Source: Halorubrum xinjiangense (lineage in GTDB: Archaea; Halobacteriota; Halobacteria; Halobacteriales; Haloferacaceae). From it: DNA of 64,000 nt. The DNA lies in NCBI RefSeq assembly GCF_900102375.1, contig NZ_FNBO01000007.1, positions 62,001 through 126,000 of the forward strand, written 5' to 3'. Made by a program: the position numbers and the translations under genes. Below the pieces are notes generated by a model. It did no database searches and was not told the DNA's origin. It worked only from the letters and a program-made list of their open reading frames with translations. How positions within the stretch are numbered: the first letter of the stretch is position 1; each line of letters begins with the position of its first letter. Positions 18,763 through 30,809 of this stretch are shown here, one piece after another.

Positions 18763-18880
18763 CTGTCGGCGCCGCGAACAACTCGTGAGCGGCGCCGCTG
18801 TGACTGTTCGAGGGCGCGGTTCGAACTACGCGAGACGAGCGAAGCGAGTCTCGCCATCGAGTTCGAACCCGCCCGAGCCC
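18742..18880. repeat. Direct repeat of the tRNA-Val 3' end (possible attachment-site scar)
   Basis: The 20 bases at 18742-18761 (T-loop to acceptor end of tRNA-Val) recur exactly at 18861-18880. A third partial match (GCGGTTCGAACTACGC) lies near 18816-18831. Repeats of a tRNA 3' end are the usual product of integrase-type insertion. The ~100 bases between them hold no gene, so any element has gone. Confidence 0.7.
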
Positions 18881-18908
18881 GTTTCTGAGGCGAACGAGGC
18901 GACCGACC

Positions 18909-19724
18909 TCAGAGATCGTCCGCGTCGAACTTCAGCAAGCCGGCGAGCGGCGGCGCGAGCGTCCAGAAGACCAACATTGCGGCCGCAGACAGCTGCTGGT
19001 TCACGGCCTCGCCGCTGAACAGCCGTTCGCCGAGGAACGCGTTCGACAGGGCCTCGACGGCGGTCGTGGGGTTCGACACTTGGAGGAACACGTCGAGCTG
19101 GCCCGCGGACACGGGCAGCGCGTCGACCACCGGCCCGGCGGCGTTCAACAGCTGCCCGGTGAGCGCGCCCCACAGCAGGACGAAGAGGACGTAGATCCCG
19201 ACGCCGCCGATGAGCGCCCGACGCTGGGTCGACGACGCCGCCGAGCAGCCCACGGAGATGGCGACGAACACGACGCCGAGCGCGGCCGCGAACACGGTGT
19301 AGCCGAGGAACGCGCCGGCGTTGAACACCACCGGCGCAGCGATAAGCACCAGCGCGGGCGGCAGGAAGCCGGCGAACACCGCGAGCGCGAGCGCCGCACC
19401 GCGGCCGGCAACCTTGCCCAAGACCACGTCGGCCCGCGAGTGTGGCAGCGACAGGAGCAGCTTCAGCGAGCCGGACTCGCGCTCGCCACTGACCGCGTTG
19501 TAGCCGACGACGACCCCGACGAGCGGGATGAGCGTCGTGACGAGGAAGCGACCGATAAAGGCGCTCAACAGCAGCTCCGTGGCGAACTGCTCGCTCTCGC
19601 CGGTGGGGCGCACGGCGTACGCGAACGCCGCGACGAGCAGCGAGAACAGCACCACCAGGGCGATCATGCCGCGCGACTGGACCGTCTCCCGGAAGTCCTT
19701 CCGGGCGATGGCGGCGAGGCTCAT
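18909..19724 (-). CDS. ABC-2 type transporter permease
   Basis: 271 residues, about six helices. The N-terminus MSLAAIARKDFRETVQSRGM is typical of ABC-2 permeases, and SGERESGSLKLLLSLPHSR near residue 78 is the conserved coupling region. Overlaps the upstream ATPase gene by four bases. Together they form an exporter; substrate unknown. Confidence 0.9.
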   Translation of the reverse strand: MSLAAIARKDFRETVQSRGMIALVVLFSLLVAAFAYAVRPTGESEQFATELLLSAFIGRFLVTTLIPLVGVVVGYNAVSGERESGSLKLLLSLPHSRADVVLGKVAGRGAALALAVFAGFLPPALVLIAAPVVFNAGAFLGYTVFAAALGVVFVAISVGCSAASSTQRRALIGGVGIYVLFVLLWGALTGQLLNAAGPVVDALPVSAGQLDVFLQVSNPTTAVEALSNAFLGERLFSGEAVNQQLSAAAMLVFWTLAPPLAGLLKFDADDL

Positions 19725-20797
19725 CGGTCCACCTCCTCCGCCGCCGACTCGTCGTCGGCCGGTGGTTCGGCGTCGGTCGTCTCGGCATCCGTCGCGTTGG
19801 CGTCGGTTGGCGGTTCGCCGTCGATCGTATCGGCATCGGTCGCGTCGCCATCAGTCGCGTCGGCGTCCGTCGCGCGTTCGCTCGAACTCGCCGCGTCGCC
19901 CTCGGTGTACGCCAAGAAGAGGTCCTCAAGCGACGCCTCGCGGGTGTGGAAGTCGGCGACGGCGACGCCGGCGTCCTCCAGTGTAGCGATCACGTCGGTC
20001 TTCGCGTCGCTGGCGCAGTTCACCGCCAGCTCGTCGCCGTCGCGAGTGACGCCCGAGACGCCGGGGAGCGCGCGGACCGCCGCGACCGCGTCGTCGTCGG
20101 CACCCGCGGCCGCGACCTCCAACGTCTCTTCGCCGCCGACGGCCTCGCGGAGCCCCTCGACCGAGTCCTCAGCGACCAGTTCGCCGTCGCGGAGGATGCC
20201 GACGCGGTCGCAGACGGCGTCGACCTGTTCGAGGATGTGCGACGAGAAGAAGACGGTAGCGCCGCGCTCGGCCTCGGCCCGGACGATCTCGCGCATCTCC
20301 TTGGCGCCGGCCGGGTCGAGCCCGGAGGACGGCTCGTCGAGGATCAGCAGGTCGGGGTCCCCGACGAGCGCCATCGCCAGAGCGAGCCGCTGACGCATGC
20401 CCTTCGAGTACTCGCCGGCGGAGCGGTCCGCCGCGTCGGCGAGGCCGACGCGGTCGAGGAGCGCGTCCGGGTCGTCGGCCGCGTCCTTCGACTCCACGGC
20501 GAACTCGACGTGTCGCCGGCCGGAGAGCCGGTCGTACACCGAGAAGCCGTCGGGGAGCACGCCGGTCCGGCGCCGGATCTCGACCCCTTCCGTCGCGACA
20601 TCGGCGCCGAGGACGCGGACCGTCCCGGCGGTCGGCCGGACGAGGTCTAAGAGCATGTCGATCGTCGTGGATTTGCCGGCGCCGTTCGGTCCGAGGAACC
20701 CGTACACCTCGCCGTCTTCGACGGTGAGGTCGAGGTCGCGAACGGCCGTGACCTCCGCGAACTCCTTGGTCACGCCCCGCAGCTCGATGGCGGTCAT
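19721..20797 (-). CDS. ABC transporter ATP-binding protein with acidic Thr/Asp tail
   Basis: 358 residues. Walker A GPNGAGKST, signature YSKGMRQRL, Walker B LLILDEPSSGLDP. The C-terminal ~50 residues are a low-complexity Asp/Ala/Thr tail (DATDADATDGDATDADT) that ordinary relatives lack. It is encoded by imperfect short repeats (about 19,750-19,880) and probably varies in length. Partner of the permease it overlaps. Confidence 0.93.
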   Translation of the reverse strand: MTAIELRGVTKEFAEVTAVRDLDLTVEDGEVYGFLGPNGAGKSTTIDMLLDLVRPTAGTVRVLGADVATEGVEIRRRTGVLPDGFSVYDRLSGRRHVEFAVESKDAADDPDALLDRVGLADAADRSAGEYSKGMRQRLALAMALVGDPDLLILDEPSSGLDPAGAKEMREIVRAEAERGATVFFSSHILEQVDAVCDRVGILRDGELVAEDSVEGLREAVGGEETLEVAAAGADDDAVAAVRALPGVSGVTRDGDELAVNCASDAKTDVIATLEDAGVAVADFHTREASLEDLFLAYTEGDAASSSERATDADATDGDATDADTIDGEPPTDANATDAETTDAEPPADDESAAEEVDR

Positions 20798-20869
20798 ACC
20801 GTTCGGTTCCGGCGCGGCCTGATAAATGGTTGCGGGTCGGAGCGAGCGTCGCCCGCGCGGACCGCGACG

Positions 20870-23678
<2,809 letters not shown>

Positions 23679-24860
23679 TTATTCCACGCGCTCGCCGCGC
23701 GCGAACACCGCGTCCGGGTCCTGCCACGCTTCGACGTCTTCGGTCGGGTCGGCGTCGAGGACGACGAGGTCCGCCCGATACCCCTCCTCGACGAGCCCGA
23801 CGTCGTCGAGCCCGAGCAGGTCCGCGGCGTTGACGGTGGCCGCCTCCAGCGCGCGCTCTGGCGAGAGCCCGTAGTCGACCATGTACGCCATCTCCTGCGG
23901 GATTTCCCCGAAGAAGTTGAACGGCGTGCCCGCGTCGGTCCCCATCGCGATGGGAACCCCGGCCTCCAGGGCGTGGTCCCACGCGTCGTCGAAGCGGCCC
24001 GCGGCGTCCTCGGCCTTCGCGACGGCATCCTCGGGGATCCCGGCCTCGACGCCGTTGTCGACGATACCGCGGAGTGCGCTCGCGGTCGGTACCCAGTAGG
24101 TGCCGCGCTCGGCCATCATCTCGGCGGCCTCTCGGTCCATGAACGTCCCGTGTTCGACGCTGGAGATGCCGGCCTCGACGGCGTTTTTGATCCCCACTTC
24201 GCCGTGGGCGTGGGCCGCGGTCGGCGTGTCCGTCGGCGCGGCCGCATCGGTAAACGCGGCCAGCTCCTCGGGCGTCAGTTCGGGAGCGCCCGTCACCGCG
24301 CCCTCGGTGAGGACGCCGCCGGTGGCCATACACTTGAGCACGTCCGCGCCCGCCTTCAGCTGCTCGCGGGCCGCCTTCCGTACCTCCGCGGGGCCGTCCG
24401 CCTCGCGACCGAACCAGTTGCCGTGGCCGCCGGTCATGATCACGTTGCGGCCGCACGCGAGGACGCGCGGGCCGTCGATCTTCCCGGCGCTGACCGCCTC
24501 GCCCGCGTCGAGCGCGAGCGTCCCGCGGCTCCCGAGGTCGCGGACGGTCGTGACGCCGGCCGAGACGGCGGCGTCGAGGTTGCTCGCGGCCCGGTAGCTC
24601 GCGGTGTAGTCGCTGTCGGCGACCGCGGTCGAGACGTCCGGGCGCCCGTCCATCATGACGTGGACGTGCGCGTCGATCAGGCCGGGCGCGACGACCTGGT
24701 CGCCGACGTCGATTTCGGCCGGATCGCCCTCGCGCGCCGCGATCGCGTCGTCGACCGCTCCCGGCTCGCCGACCGCGACGACCTCGCCGTCCGCGACCGC
24801 CACGTCGGCCTCGCGGGTTCCCGCGGCGTCCACCACGCGACCGCCTCGCAGTACGTACAT
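23679..24860 (-). CDS. Amidohydrolase family protein (prolidase/imidazolonepropionase-like)
   Basis: 393 residues. Metal-dependent hydrolase of the amidohydrolase superfamily. The HxH metal motif is in GLIDAHVHVMMDG near residue 65. VLKCMATGGV near residue 175 supplies the probable carboxylated Lys, later His residues occur in AHAHGEVG and SVEHGT, and the last metal Asp in MGTDAGTP. Prolidase-like members hydrolyse X-Pro dipeptides, but substrate cannot be read. Stands alone. Confidence 0.88.
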   Translation of the reverse strand: MYVLRGGRVVDAAGTREADVAVADGEVVAVGEPGAVDDAIAAREGDPAEIDVGDQVVAPGLIDAHVHVMMDGRPDVSTAVADSDYTASYRAASNLDAAVSAGVTTVRDLGSRGTLALDAGEAVSAGKIDGPRVLACGRNVIMTGGHGNWFGREADGPAEVRKAAREQLKAGADVLKCMATGGVLTEGAVTGAPELTPEELAAFTDAAAPTDTPTAAHAHGEVGIKNAVEAGISSVEHGTFMDREAAEMMAERGTYWVPTASALRGIVDNGVEAGIPEDAVAKAEDAAGRFDDAWDHALEAGVPIAMGTDAGTPFNFFGEIPQEMAYMVDYGLSPERALEAATVNAADLLGLDDVGLVEEGYRADLVVLDADPTEDVEAWQDPDAVFARGERVE

Positions 24861-24975
24861 ACCACCACGAGGGAGCCTCGGCGTCGTAAACGCTCGGGTC
24901 GCGGTAGTCGGGCGAGTCGAGCGAGCCGAGCAGAGGCCGGGTGAAAGGCGGCCAGAACCGCGTCTGCGCCCCTAC

Positions 24976-24982
24976 TTATAAA
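24976..24982 (+). promoter_or_regulatory. TATA box of the five-repeat DUF1508 gene
   Basis: TTATAAA about 25-31 bases upstream of the ATG at 25007, fitting a leaderless or nearly leaderless transcript and supporting that start over the upstream in-frame ATG at 24941. Confidence 0.6.
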
Positions 24983-25006
24983 CAGATAGCCGAAGATGTC
25001 TCCGGT

Positions 25007-26692
25007 ATGGCAAGTGATGACCAACCAAACCAAGGCGGCGGACTGTACGAGCGACGGATCGGCGCCCCGAAGACGACCGACGAGGTGAACGGCTACTGGC
25101 TGTTCGGGTTCGGAGTGCTGCTCGGCCTCGCCGGCGTCGTCGTGTTCCTCCTCACCGACTCGGCGACGGCCGCGCGCGGCATCGGGTACGCGCTCGCGGC
25201 GCTGGCCCCGGTGTTCGTGATGCTCGGAGCCGTGATCCGCTTCCCGCTCCGGCGGGGCGGGACCGCCCTCGGGTATCTGGGGACCGCCGTCAGCGTCCTC
25301 GGCGTCGTCTGGTTCGTGAGCATCTTCCCGGACGGCTGGTTCACGGTGTCCGGCGACCCGGCCGTGATCACGCTCTACGGCGTCGGGCTCCTCCTCATCG
25401 GGCTCGCCGGGACCGTCGTGCCGCTGCTCTCCGACCCCGTCTACGAGGACTACGACCGGATGCGGGGCGAGGCGGCCGCGGCGACCGAAGCGGCCGAGGA
25501 GATGAGCGGGGAACTGGAGGCGACCCGCGAGGAGCTGGCGTCGGCCGAGTCCGAGCTGGACGCGACCCGCGAGGAGCTCGCGTCCACCGAATCGGAACTC
25601 GAAGCGGCCCGCGAGGACCTGACGGCCGCGGAGGCCGCGGCCGCGTCGCTACGCGAGAGCAAGGCCCGGTTCGAGCTGTTCGATGACGCGAGCGGGCGGC
25701 CGCGCTGGCGGCTCCGCCACCGCAACGGCAACGTCATCGCGACCTCCGGGCAGGGGTACAGCAGCCGCGGGAAGGCCCAGCAGGGGCTCCACAGCGTGCG
25801 GCGGAACGCGCTCGGCGCGGGCCTCCTCCGGATCGAGACCCCCGTCGAGGCGGCGGCGGCGATCGCCGCCGACGACGGGCCGGAACCGGAAGACGCCGCT
25901 GAGCCGGACGTTGCCGTCCCGAGCGACGACGAGGAGGTCGCGAGCAACGCGACCTTCGAGCTGTTCGAGGACGCGGGCGGCGACTGGCGCTGGCGGCTCG
26001 TCCACGACAACGGAAACATCATCTCGGACTCCGGCGAGGGGTACGCCTCCAAGTCGAACGCCGAGCGCGCGCTCGGCCGGATCCGCGACCACGTCGCGGC
26101 CGCGGACTACCTCCGGATCGACCCCGCGGCGTTCGAGGTGTTCCGCGACGCCGCCGGCGAGTACCGCTGGCGGCTCGTCCACGAGAACGGGAACGTCCTC
26201 GCCGACTCCGGCGAGGGGTACGCCTCCCGGGCGAAGGCCGAGCAGGGGCTCGACAGCGTCAGGTCGAACGCCGGCGGCGCCGGGCTCGAATTCCCCGACG
26301 ACGAGGACGCGGAGGGGCGAGCGGGCGACGGCGAAAGCAAGGCGACCTTCGAAGTGTACGAGGACAGGGGCGGCTCGTGGCGCTGGCGGCTCGTCCACGA
26401 CAACGGGAACATCATCGCGGACGGCGGGGAGGGGTACGCCTCCAAGTCCAACGCGACGGACGCGGTCGAGCGCGTGAGCGAGTACGCGCCCGACGCGAGC
26501 GCCCTGGCGGCCGGGAGCGCGGCGTTCGAGATCTACGAGGACGCGAGCGAGGAGTGGCGCTGGCGGCTCCGCCACCGCAACGGTAACGTCCTCGCGGACT
26601 CGGGCGAGGGGTACGCCTCCCGGTCGAACGCCGTCGAGGCCGTGACCCGCGTGAAGGCGAACGCGCCCGGCGCGGAGACGGTCGAAAAGTAG
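25007..26692 (+). CDS. Membrane protein with coiled coil and five DUF1508 repeats
   Basis: 561 residues. Four predicted helices at residues ~25-150 (LFGFGVLLGLAGVVVFLL onwards), then a heptad-like coiled coil (residues ~160-215: ELEATREELASAESELDATR) and five DUF1508 repeats, each with FE(L/V/I)(F/Y).D, RWRL.H.NGN and G.GY(A/S)S. The repeats are separated by acidic linkers and are partly near-identical in DNA (GGCGAGGGGTACGCCTCC recurs), suggesting duplication. The layout puts a repeat array on one membrane face. Function unknown. Confidence 0.85.
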   Translation: MASDDQPNQGGGLYERRIGAPKTTDEVNGYWLFGFGVLLGLAGVVVFLLTDSATAARGIGYALAALAPVFVMLGAVIRFPLRRGGTALGYLGTAVSVLGVVWFVSIFPDGWFTVSGDPAVITLYGVGLLLIGLAGTVVPLLSDPVYEDYDRMRGEAAAATEAAEEMSGELEATREELASAESELDATREELASTESELEAAREDLTAAEAAAASLRESKARFELFDDASGRPRWRLRHRNGNVIATSGQGYSSRGKAQQGLHSVRRNALGAGLLRIETPVEAAAAIAADDGPEPEDAAEPDVAVPSDDEEVASNATFELFEDAGGDWRWRLVHDNGNIISDSGEGYASKSNAERALGRIRDHVAAADYLRIDPAAFEVFRDAAGEYRWRLVHENGNVLADSGEGYASRAKAEQGLDSVRSNAGGAGLEFPDDEDAEGRAGDGESKATFEVYEDRGGSWRWRLVHDNGNIIADGGEGYASKSNATDAVERVSEYAPDASALAAGSAAFEIYEDASEEWRWRLRHRNGNVLADSGEGYASRSNAVEAVTRVKANAPGAETVEK

Positions 26693-26742
26693 AGTAGAAG
26701 CAGAAGCAAGCGGTCCGAGCGGTCATCGCGGTCGGTCGCGGC

Positions 26743-26747
26743 TTTTT
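26743..26747 (+). terminator. T-run after the DUF1508 gene
   Basis: TTTTT after a GC-rich stretch, about 50 bases past the stop and just before the convergent glutaredoxin-like gene. Confidence 0.35.
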
Positions 26748-26751
26748 CGAT

Positions 26752-27069
26752 TCAGGTCGCCGCCAGCAGCTTCAACCGCAGCTCGCGCTCGTCGACCTCG
26801 TATTTGAACGCCGGGTTGCCGTCGACGAACACGTACGGGACGCGCTCGCCGTACTCGTCGGCCAGCTCCGGGTCGGTGTCGACGTCGACCTCGTCAAGGG
26901 CGACCGTCACGCCGTCGAGGTCGGCGCCGACGGACTCGATCGTCTCGCGGGCGACGACGCACAGCGAGCAGTCCTCGCGGGTGTAGAGGGTGACCGGGAC
27001 GGTCGCGGGGTCGTCGTCGGGGCCGTCGCTTCCGGCCGCGTCACCGCTCGGCGCGTCGTCCCCAGTCAC
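26752..27069 (-). CDS. Glutaredoxin-like protein
   Basis: 105 residues. Thioredoxin fold with redox motif CSLC in YTREDCSLCVVARE near residue 36 and the cis-Pro in RVPYVFVDG near residue 78. An acidic, disordered N-terminal ~22 residues precedes it. GTG start at 27069 overlaps the preceding stop as GTGA. Probably a thiol-disulfide oxidoreductase acting in the cytoplasm; partner unknown. Last gene of the pyrG-guaA run. Confidence 0.85.
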   Translation of the reverse strand: MTGDDAPSGDAAGSDGPDDDPATVPVTLYTREDCSLCVVARETIESVGADLDGVTVALDEVDVDTDPELADEYGERVPYVFVDGNPAFKYEVDERELRLKLLAAT

Positions 27070-27449
27070 GCTTCCGCGTCGTCGTCTGTCAACAGCTCCT
27101 CGGCGACCGTCGCGGCGTCCAGCAGGTCGGGGTCGACCGCGAGGTCGGCGACCGTCGCGACGAACTCGGGCAGCGACCGGCTCGCGTACGTCACGACCCG
27201 GACATCGGGGTTCAGCTCCTTCGCGACCGGGATCCCGGTCGCCTCCTCGACGTCGGTGAGGACGAAGTAGGCGGCCGCCTCGATGCCGGCCTCGGAGAGC
27301 GCGTCGGCGGTGACGAGCCCCTCGATCCGGCGGATTTCGGCGCCGAGCGCGGCGAGCTCCTCGCCGAGCCCGTTCTCGTCGGGCCCGGCGACGACGGCGA
27401 GCGGGCCCTGGGCGCGGCCGCCGTCAGGGCGGGCGGGGGTCCCCGCCAT
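27066..27449 (-). CDS. Haloarchaeal DUF7126-like protein
   Basis: 127 residues. Compact α/β protein (LAVVAGPDENGLGEELAALG, then VLTDVEEATGIPVAKELNPD and RVVTYASRSLPEFV), reminiscent of a Rossmann-like or response-regulator-type fold. Haloarchaeal relatives near guaA/pyrG are, as I recall, labelled DUF7126 and sometimes misannotated as CTP synthetase. The ATG overlaps the guaA stop (TGATG) and its stop overlaps the glutaredoxin start (GTGA), so it belongs to that operon. Function not known. Confidence 0.75.
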   Translation of the reverse strand: MAGTPARPDGGRAQGPLAVVAGPDENGLGEELAALGAEIRRIEGLVTADALSEAGIEAAAYFVLTDVEEATGIPVAKELNPDVRVVTYASRSLPEFVATVADLAVDPDLLDAATVAEELLTDDDAEA

Positions 27450-28366
27450 CACTCGTACTCGATCGTCGCGGGCGGCTTGTGGGTCACGTCGTATACCACG
27501 CGCGCCACGTTCTCGTTCTCGCCGGTGATCCGGCTCTGGATCCGCTGGAGCGTGCTCCAGTCGAGCTCCTGCGCGCGGGCGGTCATCCCGTCGCGGCTCT
27601 CGACGGAGCGCACCGCGACCACCCAGCCGTGGACGCGGTTGTCGCCCTTGACGCCCGTCGCCTTGCCGAGGACCGCGGCGAACGCCTGCCACGGGTCGTA
27701 CTCCGCTAACTCCTCCTCGACGACGTGGGTCGCCTCGCGGGCGACCGCGGCCTTCTCGGGAGTCACCTCGCCGACGATCCGGACGGCGAGGCCGGGGCCG
27801 GGGAACGGCATGCGCTCGGAGATGATCGCTTCGAGGCCGAGCGCGCGGGCAACCTCGCGGACCTCGTCTTTGTAGAGGTCGCGGACGGGCTCGACGATCC
27901 CCTCGAAGTCGACGACCTCGGGGAGCCCGCCGACGTTGTGGTGCGACTTGATGTTCCCCTCTGACTCGATGCGGTCCGGGTAGATCGTGCCCTGAACGAG
28001 GTAGTCGGCGTCGACGTCGCGGGCGACGGTCTCGAACTCGTCGATGAACCCCTCGCCGATGACGTGGCGCTTCTCTTCGGGGTCGGTGACGCCGTCGAGC
28101 CGGTCGAAGAACCGCTCTTGGGCCTCGATCACCCGCAGCGACTCCATGAAGTCGAACGTGTCGCGGATCTCCTCCGTCTCGCCTTTCCGCATCAGCCCCG
28201 TGTCGACGTAGACGGGGGTGAGCTGGTCGCCGACCGCCTCGTACGCGAGCGTCGCCGCGACCGAGGAGTCGACCCCGCCCGATAAGGCGATCACGGCGTT
28301 CGCGTCGCCGATCGCCTCCCGGATCTCCGCTTTCGCCTCCGCGATGAATTCCTCCGTCTCGACCAT
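27449..28366 (-). CDS. guaA: GMP synthase subunit B (ATP pyrophosphatase)
   Basis: 305 residues. Converts XMP to GMP with ammonia from the separate glutaminase subunit, the split archaeal form. The PP-loop SGGVDSS is near residue 29. [12 protein letters not shown] and the C-terminal dimer domain ([28 protein letters not shown]) are present. Its ATG directly abuts the pyrG stop with no gap. Confidence 0.96.
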   Translation of the reverse strand: MVETEEFIAEAKAEIREAIGDANAVIALSGGVDSSVAATLAYEAVGDQLTPVYVDTGLMRKGETEEIRDTFDFMESLRVIEAQERFFDRLDGVTDPEEKRHVIGEGFIDEFETVARDVDADYLVQGTIYPDRIESEGNIKSHHNVGGLPEVVDFEGIVEPVRDLYKDEVREVARALGLEAIISERMPFPGPGLAVRIVGEVTPEKAAVAREATHVVEEELAEYDPWQAFAAVLGKATGVKGDNRVHGWVVAVRSVESRDGMTARAQELDWSTLQRIQSRITGENENVARVVYDVTHKPPATIEYE

Positions 28367-30022
28367 CTATAGCCTCACGTCCGCGTTCCGCTCGGTTGTG
28401 TCCGTCGATCCCAGCGCCGCCTCGACCAGAGATACGAACGGCGGACTCGCGCGGTCCGGCCGCGACCGGAACTCGGGATGGGCCTGCGTGCCGAAGAAGA
28501 ACGGGTGGTCCGGGCGTTCGAGGATCTCCATCCGGTTGTCCGCGCGCCCGGAGAAGGCGAGGCCGTCGGCCTCCAACCGCTCGATGTACTCGGGGTTCAC
28601 CTCGTAGCGGTGGCGGTGGCGCTCCGTACAGGAGTCGGCGCCGTACACCCGCGCCGCGAGCGTGTCGGGCTCGATGTCGGTCTCGTGGGCGCCGAGCCGC
28701 ATCGTCCCGCCCATGTCCTCCGTCTCGTACTGGTCGGGGAGGAGGTCGATGACGGGGTGGGGCGTGTCGGGGTCGATCTCCGCCGAGTGCGCCCCGTCGA
28801 GCCCGAGGACGTTGCGCGCATGTTCGACGACGGCCATCTGGAAGCCTAAGCAGAGCCCGAGGAAGGGCACGTCGTTCTCGCGGGCGTAGCGGACCGCTTC
28901 GATCTTCCCATCCGTGCCGCGGGAGCCGAAGCCGCCGGGGACGACGACGGCGTCGGCCGAGGCGAGCCGCTGTTCGTGTTCCGCGCGCGTCTCGTCGGCG
29001 TCGACCCACAGCACGTTCACCTCGGTGCCGGTCTGGATGCCGGCGTGTTTCAGCGCCTCGTGGATCGACATGTACGCGTCTTCGAGGGCGTACTTGCCGA
29101 CGAGGGCGATGTCGATCTCCTCCTCGCGGTCCCGGGTGACAAGCTCGCGCCACTCCGTCGAGCGCTCCGTCTTCGGGAGCGCCTCATCAGCGAGGCCGAG
29201 CCGCTCCATCACGTACTCGTCTAACCCCTCGTCTTCGACCATCAGCGGGACGTGGTAGATGTCCTCGACGTCGGGGTTCGAGAAGACGGCGTCCGTGGGC
29301 ACGTCACAGAAGAGGGCGATCTTCTCTTTCGTCTCGGGGTCGAGCCGGTCCTCCGAGCGCCCGACGAGGATGTCGGGCTGGAGGCCGATCGAACGCAGCT
29401 CCTTCACGGAGTGCTGGGTCGGCTTCGTCTTCTGCTCGCCGTTCTTCGAGTAGGGGACGAGCGTGACGTGCGTGAAGAGGATGTCCTCGTCGTCCTCCTC
29501 GTGGGCGAACTGACGAAGCGCCTCGAGGAACGGCATCGACTCGATGTCGCCGACCGTCCCGCCGATCTCGACGAGGCAGACGTCAGAGCCCTCGGCGGCC
29601 TCGCGGATGCGGCGCTTGATGTCGTCGGTGACGTGCGGGATGATCTGGACGGTCTTGCCGAGGTAGTCGCCGGCGCGCTCGCGCTCGATGACGTGCTCGT
29701 ACGTCTTCCCCGTGGTGACGTTGTGGTCGAACGTCATGTCGGTGCCGAGGAAGCGCTCGTAGTTGCCTAAATCGAGGTCGACCTCGCCGCCGTCTTTTAA
29801 GACGTACACCTCACCGTGCTCGTACGGGTTCATCGTCCCGGCGTCGACGTTGATATAGGGGTCCACCTTGACGGCGGTGACGTCGAAGCCCGCGTTGGCG
29901 AGAAGGCGCCCGGTGCTGGCGGCCGTGATGCCCTTGCCCAGCCCGGACATCACACCGCCCGTGACGAACACGAACTTCCGACCCAGCGACGGGTCGTACC
30001 CCGTGTCGGGATCTGCTGGCAT
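28367..30022 (-). CDS. pyrG: CTP synthase
   Basis: 551 residues, full length. UTP to CTP using glutamine. The N-terminal synthase domain has [14 protein letters not shown] near residue 16, the substrate loop [20 protein letters not shown] and [10 protein letters not shown]. The C-terminal class I glutaminase has the nucleophile Cys in LGLCLGFQ and the final His-Glu in HPEFRSRP. First gene of the operon pyrG-guaA-DUF7126-like-glutaredoxin. Confidence 0.97.
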   Translation of the reverse strand: MPADPDTGYDPSLGRKFVFVTGGVMSGLGKGITAASTGRLLANAGFDVTAVKVDPYINVDAGTMNPYEHGEVYVLKDGGEVDLDLGNYERFLGTDMTFDHNVTTGKTYEHVIERERAGDYLGKTVQIIPHVTDDIKRRIREAAEGSDVCLVEIGGTVGDIESMPFLEALRQFAHEEDDEDILFTHVTLVPYSKNGEQKTKPTQHSVKELRSIGLQPDILVGRSEDRLDPETKEKIALFCDVPTDAVFSNPDVEDIYHVPLMVEDEGLDEYVMERLGLADEALPKTERSTEWRELVTRDREEEIDIALVGKYALEDAYMSIHEALKHAGIQTGTEVNVLWVDADETRAEHEQRLASADAVVVPGGFGSRGTDGKIEAVRYARENDVPFLGLCLGFQMAVVEHARNVLGLDGAHSAEIDPDTPHPVIDLLPDQYETEDMGGTMRLGAHETDIEPDTLAARVYGADSCTERHRHRYEVNPEYIERLEADGLAFSGRADNRMEILERPDHPFFFGTQAHPEFRSRPDRASPPFVSLVEAALGSTDTTERNADVRL

Positions 30023-30695
30023 ATCGACCGTCCGGCAGGCCGGGTCAAAACCGTTTCGGACCCTCCGTTTCGGGTGGACGTTCGTGTTGATCTGGCGTGA
30101 TGCGTGTCGATAGACGGAGGGTGAGGCGTCAACGTGGTGAGTGACGTCGTCGTACCGGGCTCTTATTTATAATTTGTTGACCGCGGATCGGCTGTGAAGG
30201 CCGCCAAATACCCAGCCGTTCGCTTTTAAATAGATGACTACAGATCGGTGGCGAACACCTCCAAAGCCCCAGCCACGAGGCGGGCGCACGCTCGCCGCGC
30301 TGCTCGGTCGCTCACTCCGTTCGCTCCCTGCGGTGCTCGCGTCGCCTGCGCCCGCCTCGCGGCTGCCCCTTTGAGTCCCGCCCCGCACAGCAACCGCACC
30401 TCACACCTCCCCAACCTCGTCGGCCTCCCTCCGGTCGGCCGACTCCCTCGCGCGTGCGACTCGCGCCCTACGGGCGCTCGTCGGCACGCGCCGACCGCGT
30501 CTATTTATAAATAGCAGTCGCTCGCGGCGTTCGAGTGACGTTTTGCGAGGGAAGAACGCTCCGAGAGCGCCCTTCCGCATCACGGGGGATGGACCCCGGC
30601 GATGCGAGGGGAGGGATTTGAACCACGGTCGCGCCAGAGGCGCTCCCTGATTCAAATCCTCCCCCGTGTGCATTCGCGCGTTGTGGACGCGCTCA
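30023..30695. other. Gene-free interval with repeat copy B and tRNA-Leu 3'-end copies
   Basis: About 670 bases between pyrG and tRNA-Leu. It holds the pyrG promoter, repeat copy B (30163-30514) and the tRNA-derived repeats at 30602-30665. No gene is supported. Confidence 0.7.
30163..30514 (+). repeat. Dispersed intergenic repeat, copy B
   Basis: Shortest of the three copies. It starts TTATTTATAA (30163-30172) and ends in the 14-bp perfect palindrome CTATTTATAAATAG (30501-30514). The two tandem units (CCGCCAAATACCCAGCC at 30201 and CCTCCAAAGCCCCAGCC at 30258) are exactly 57 bp apart. The core CTGCCCCTTTGAGTCCC is at 30363-30379. It differs from copies A and C mainly by fewer GC palindromes. 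Confidence 0.85.
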
Positions 30696-30717
30696 TGCGA
30701 GGGGAGGGATTTGAACC
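30602..30717. repeat. Direct and inverted copies of the tRNA-Leu 3' end
   Basis: The 23 bases at 30695-30717 (end of tRNA-Leu) recur exactly at 30602-30624, 93 bases away. A near-inverted copy of the T-loop region (TTCAAATCCTCCCCC) lies at 30651-30665, so 30602-30665 can fold into a hairpin. The pattern fits old attachment-site rearrangement at the tRNA gene. Confidence 0.75.
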
Positions 30718-30779
30718 CACGGACCTCTACAGGAGCGGATCTTGAGTCCGCCGCCGTTTCCGGGCTTGGCTACCCTCGC
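30696..30779 (-). tRNA. tRNA-Leu (anticodon CAA)
   Basis: 84 bases with the long variable arm of a class II tRNA. Acceptor GCGAGGG pairs with CCCTCGC, discriminator A. The anticodon stem GCGGA/TCCGC holds loop CTCAAGA, anticodon CAA. The T-stem GTGGG/CCCTC has one U-U mismatch. No intron and no encoded CCA. The mismatched 3' half is the part duplicated at 30602-30624. Confidence 0.95.
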
Positions 30780-30809
30780 ACGCGGACTGGCGTTGTATCG
30801 GCCCCCCCT

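Noticed and set aside
30167-30388. 73-codon frame in repeat copy B with a GWGFGG-type repeated peptide
   Set aside because: The peptide repeat is just the 57-bp tandem DNA repeat translated. Copy C has in-frame stops in both units.
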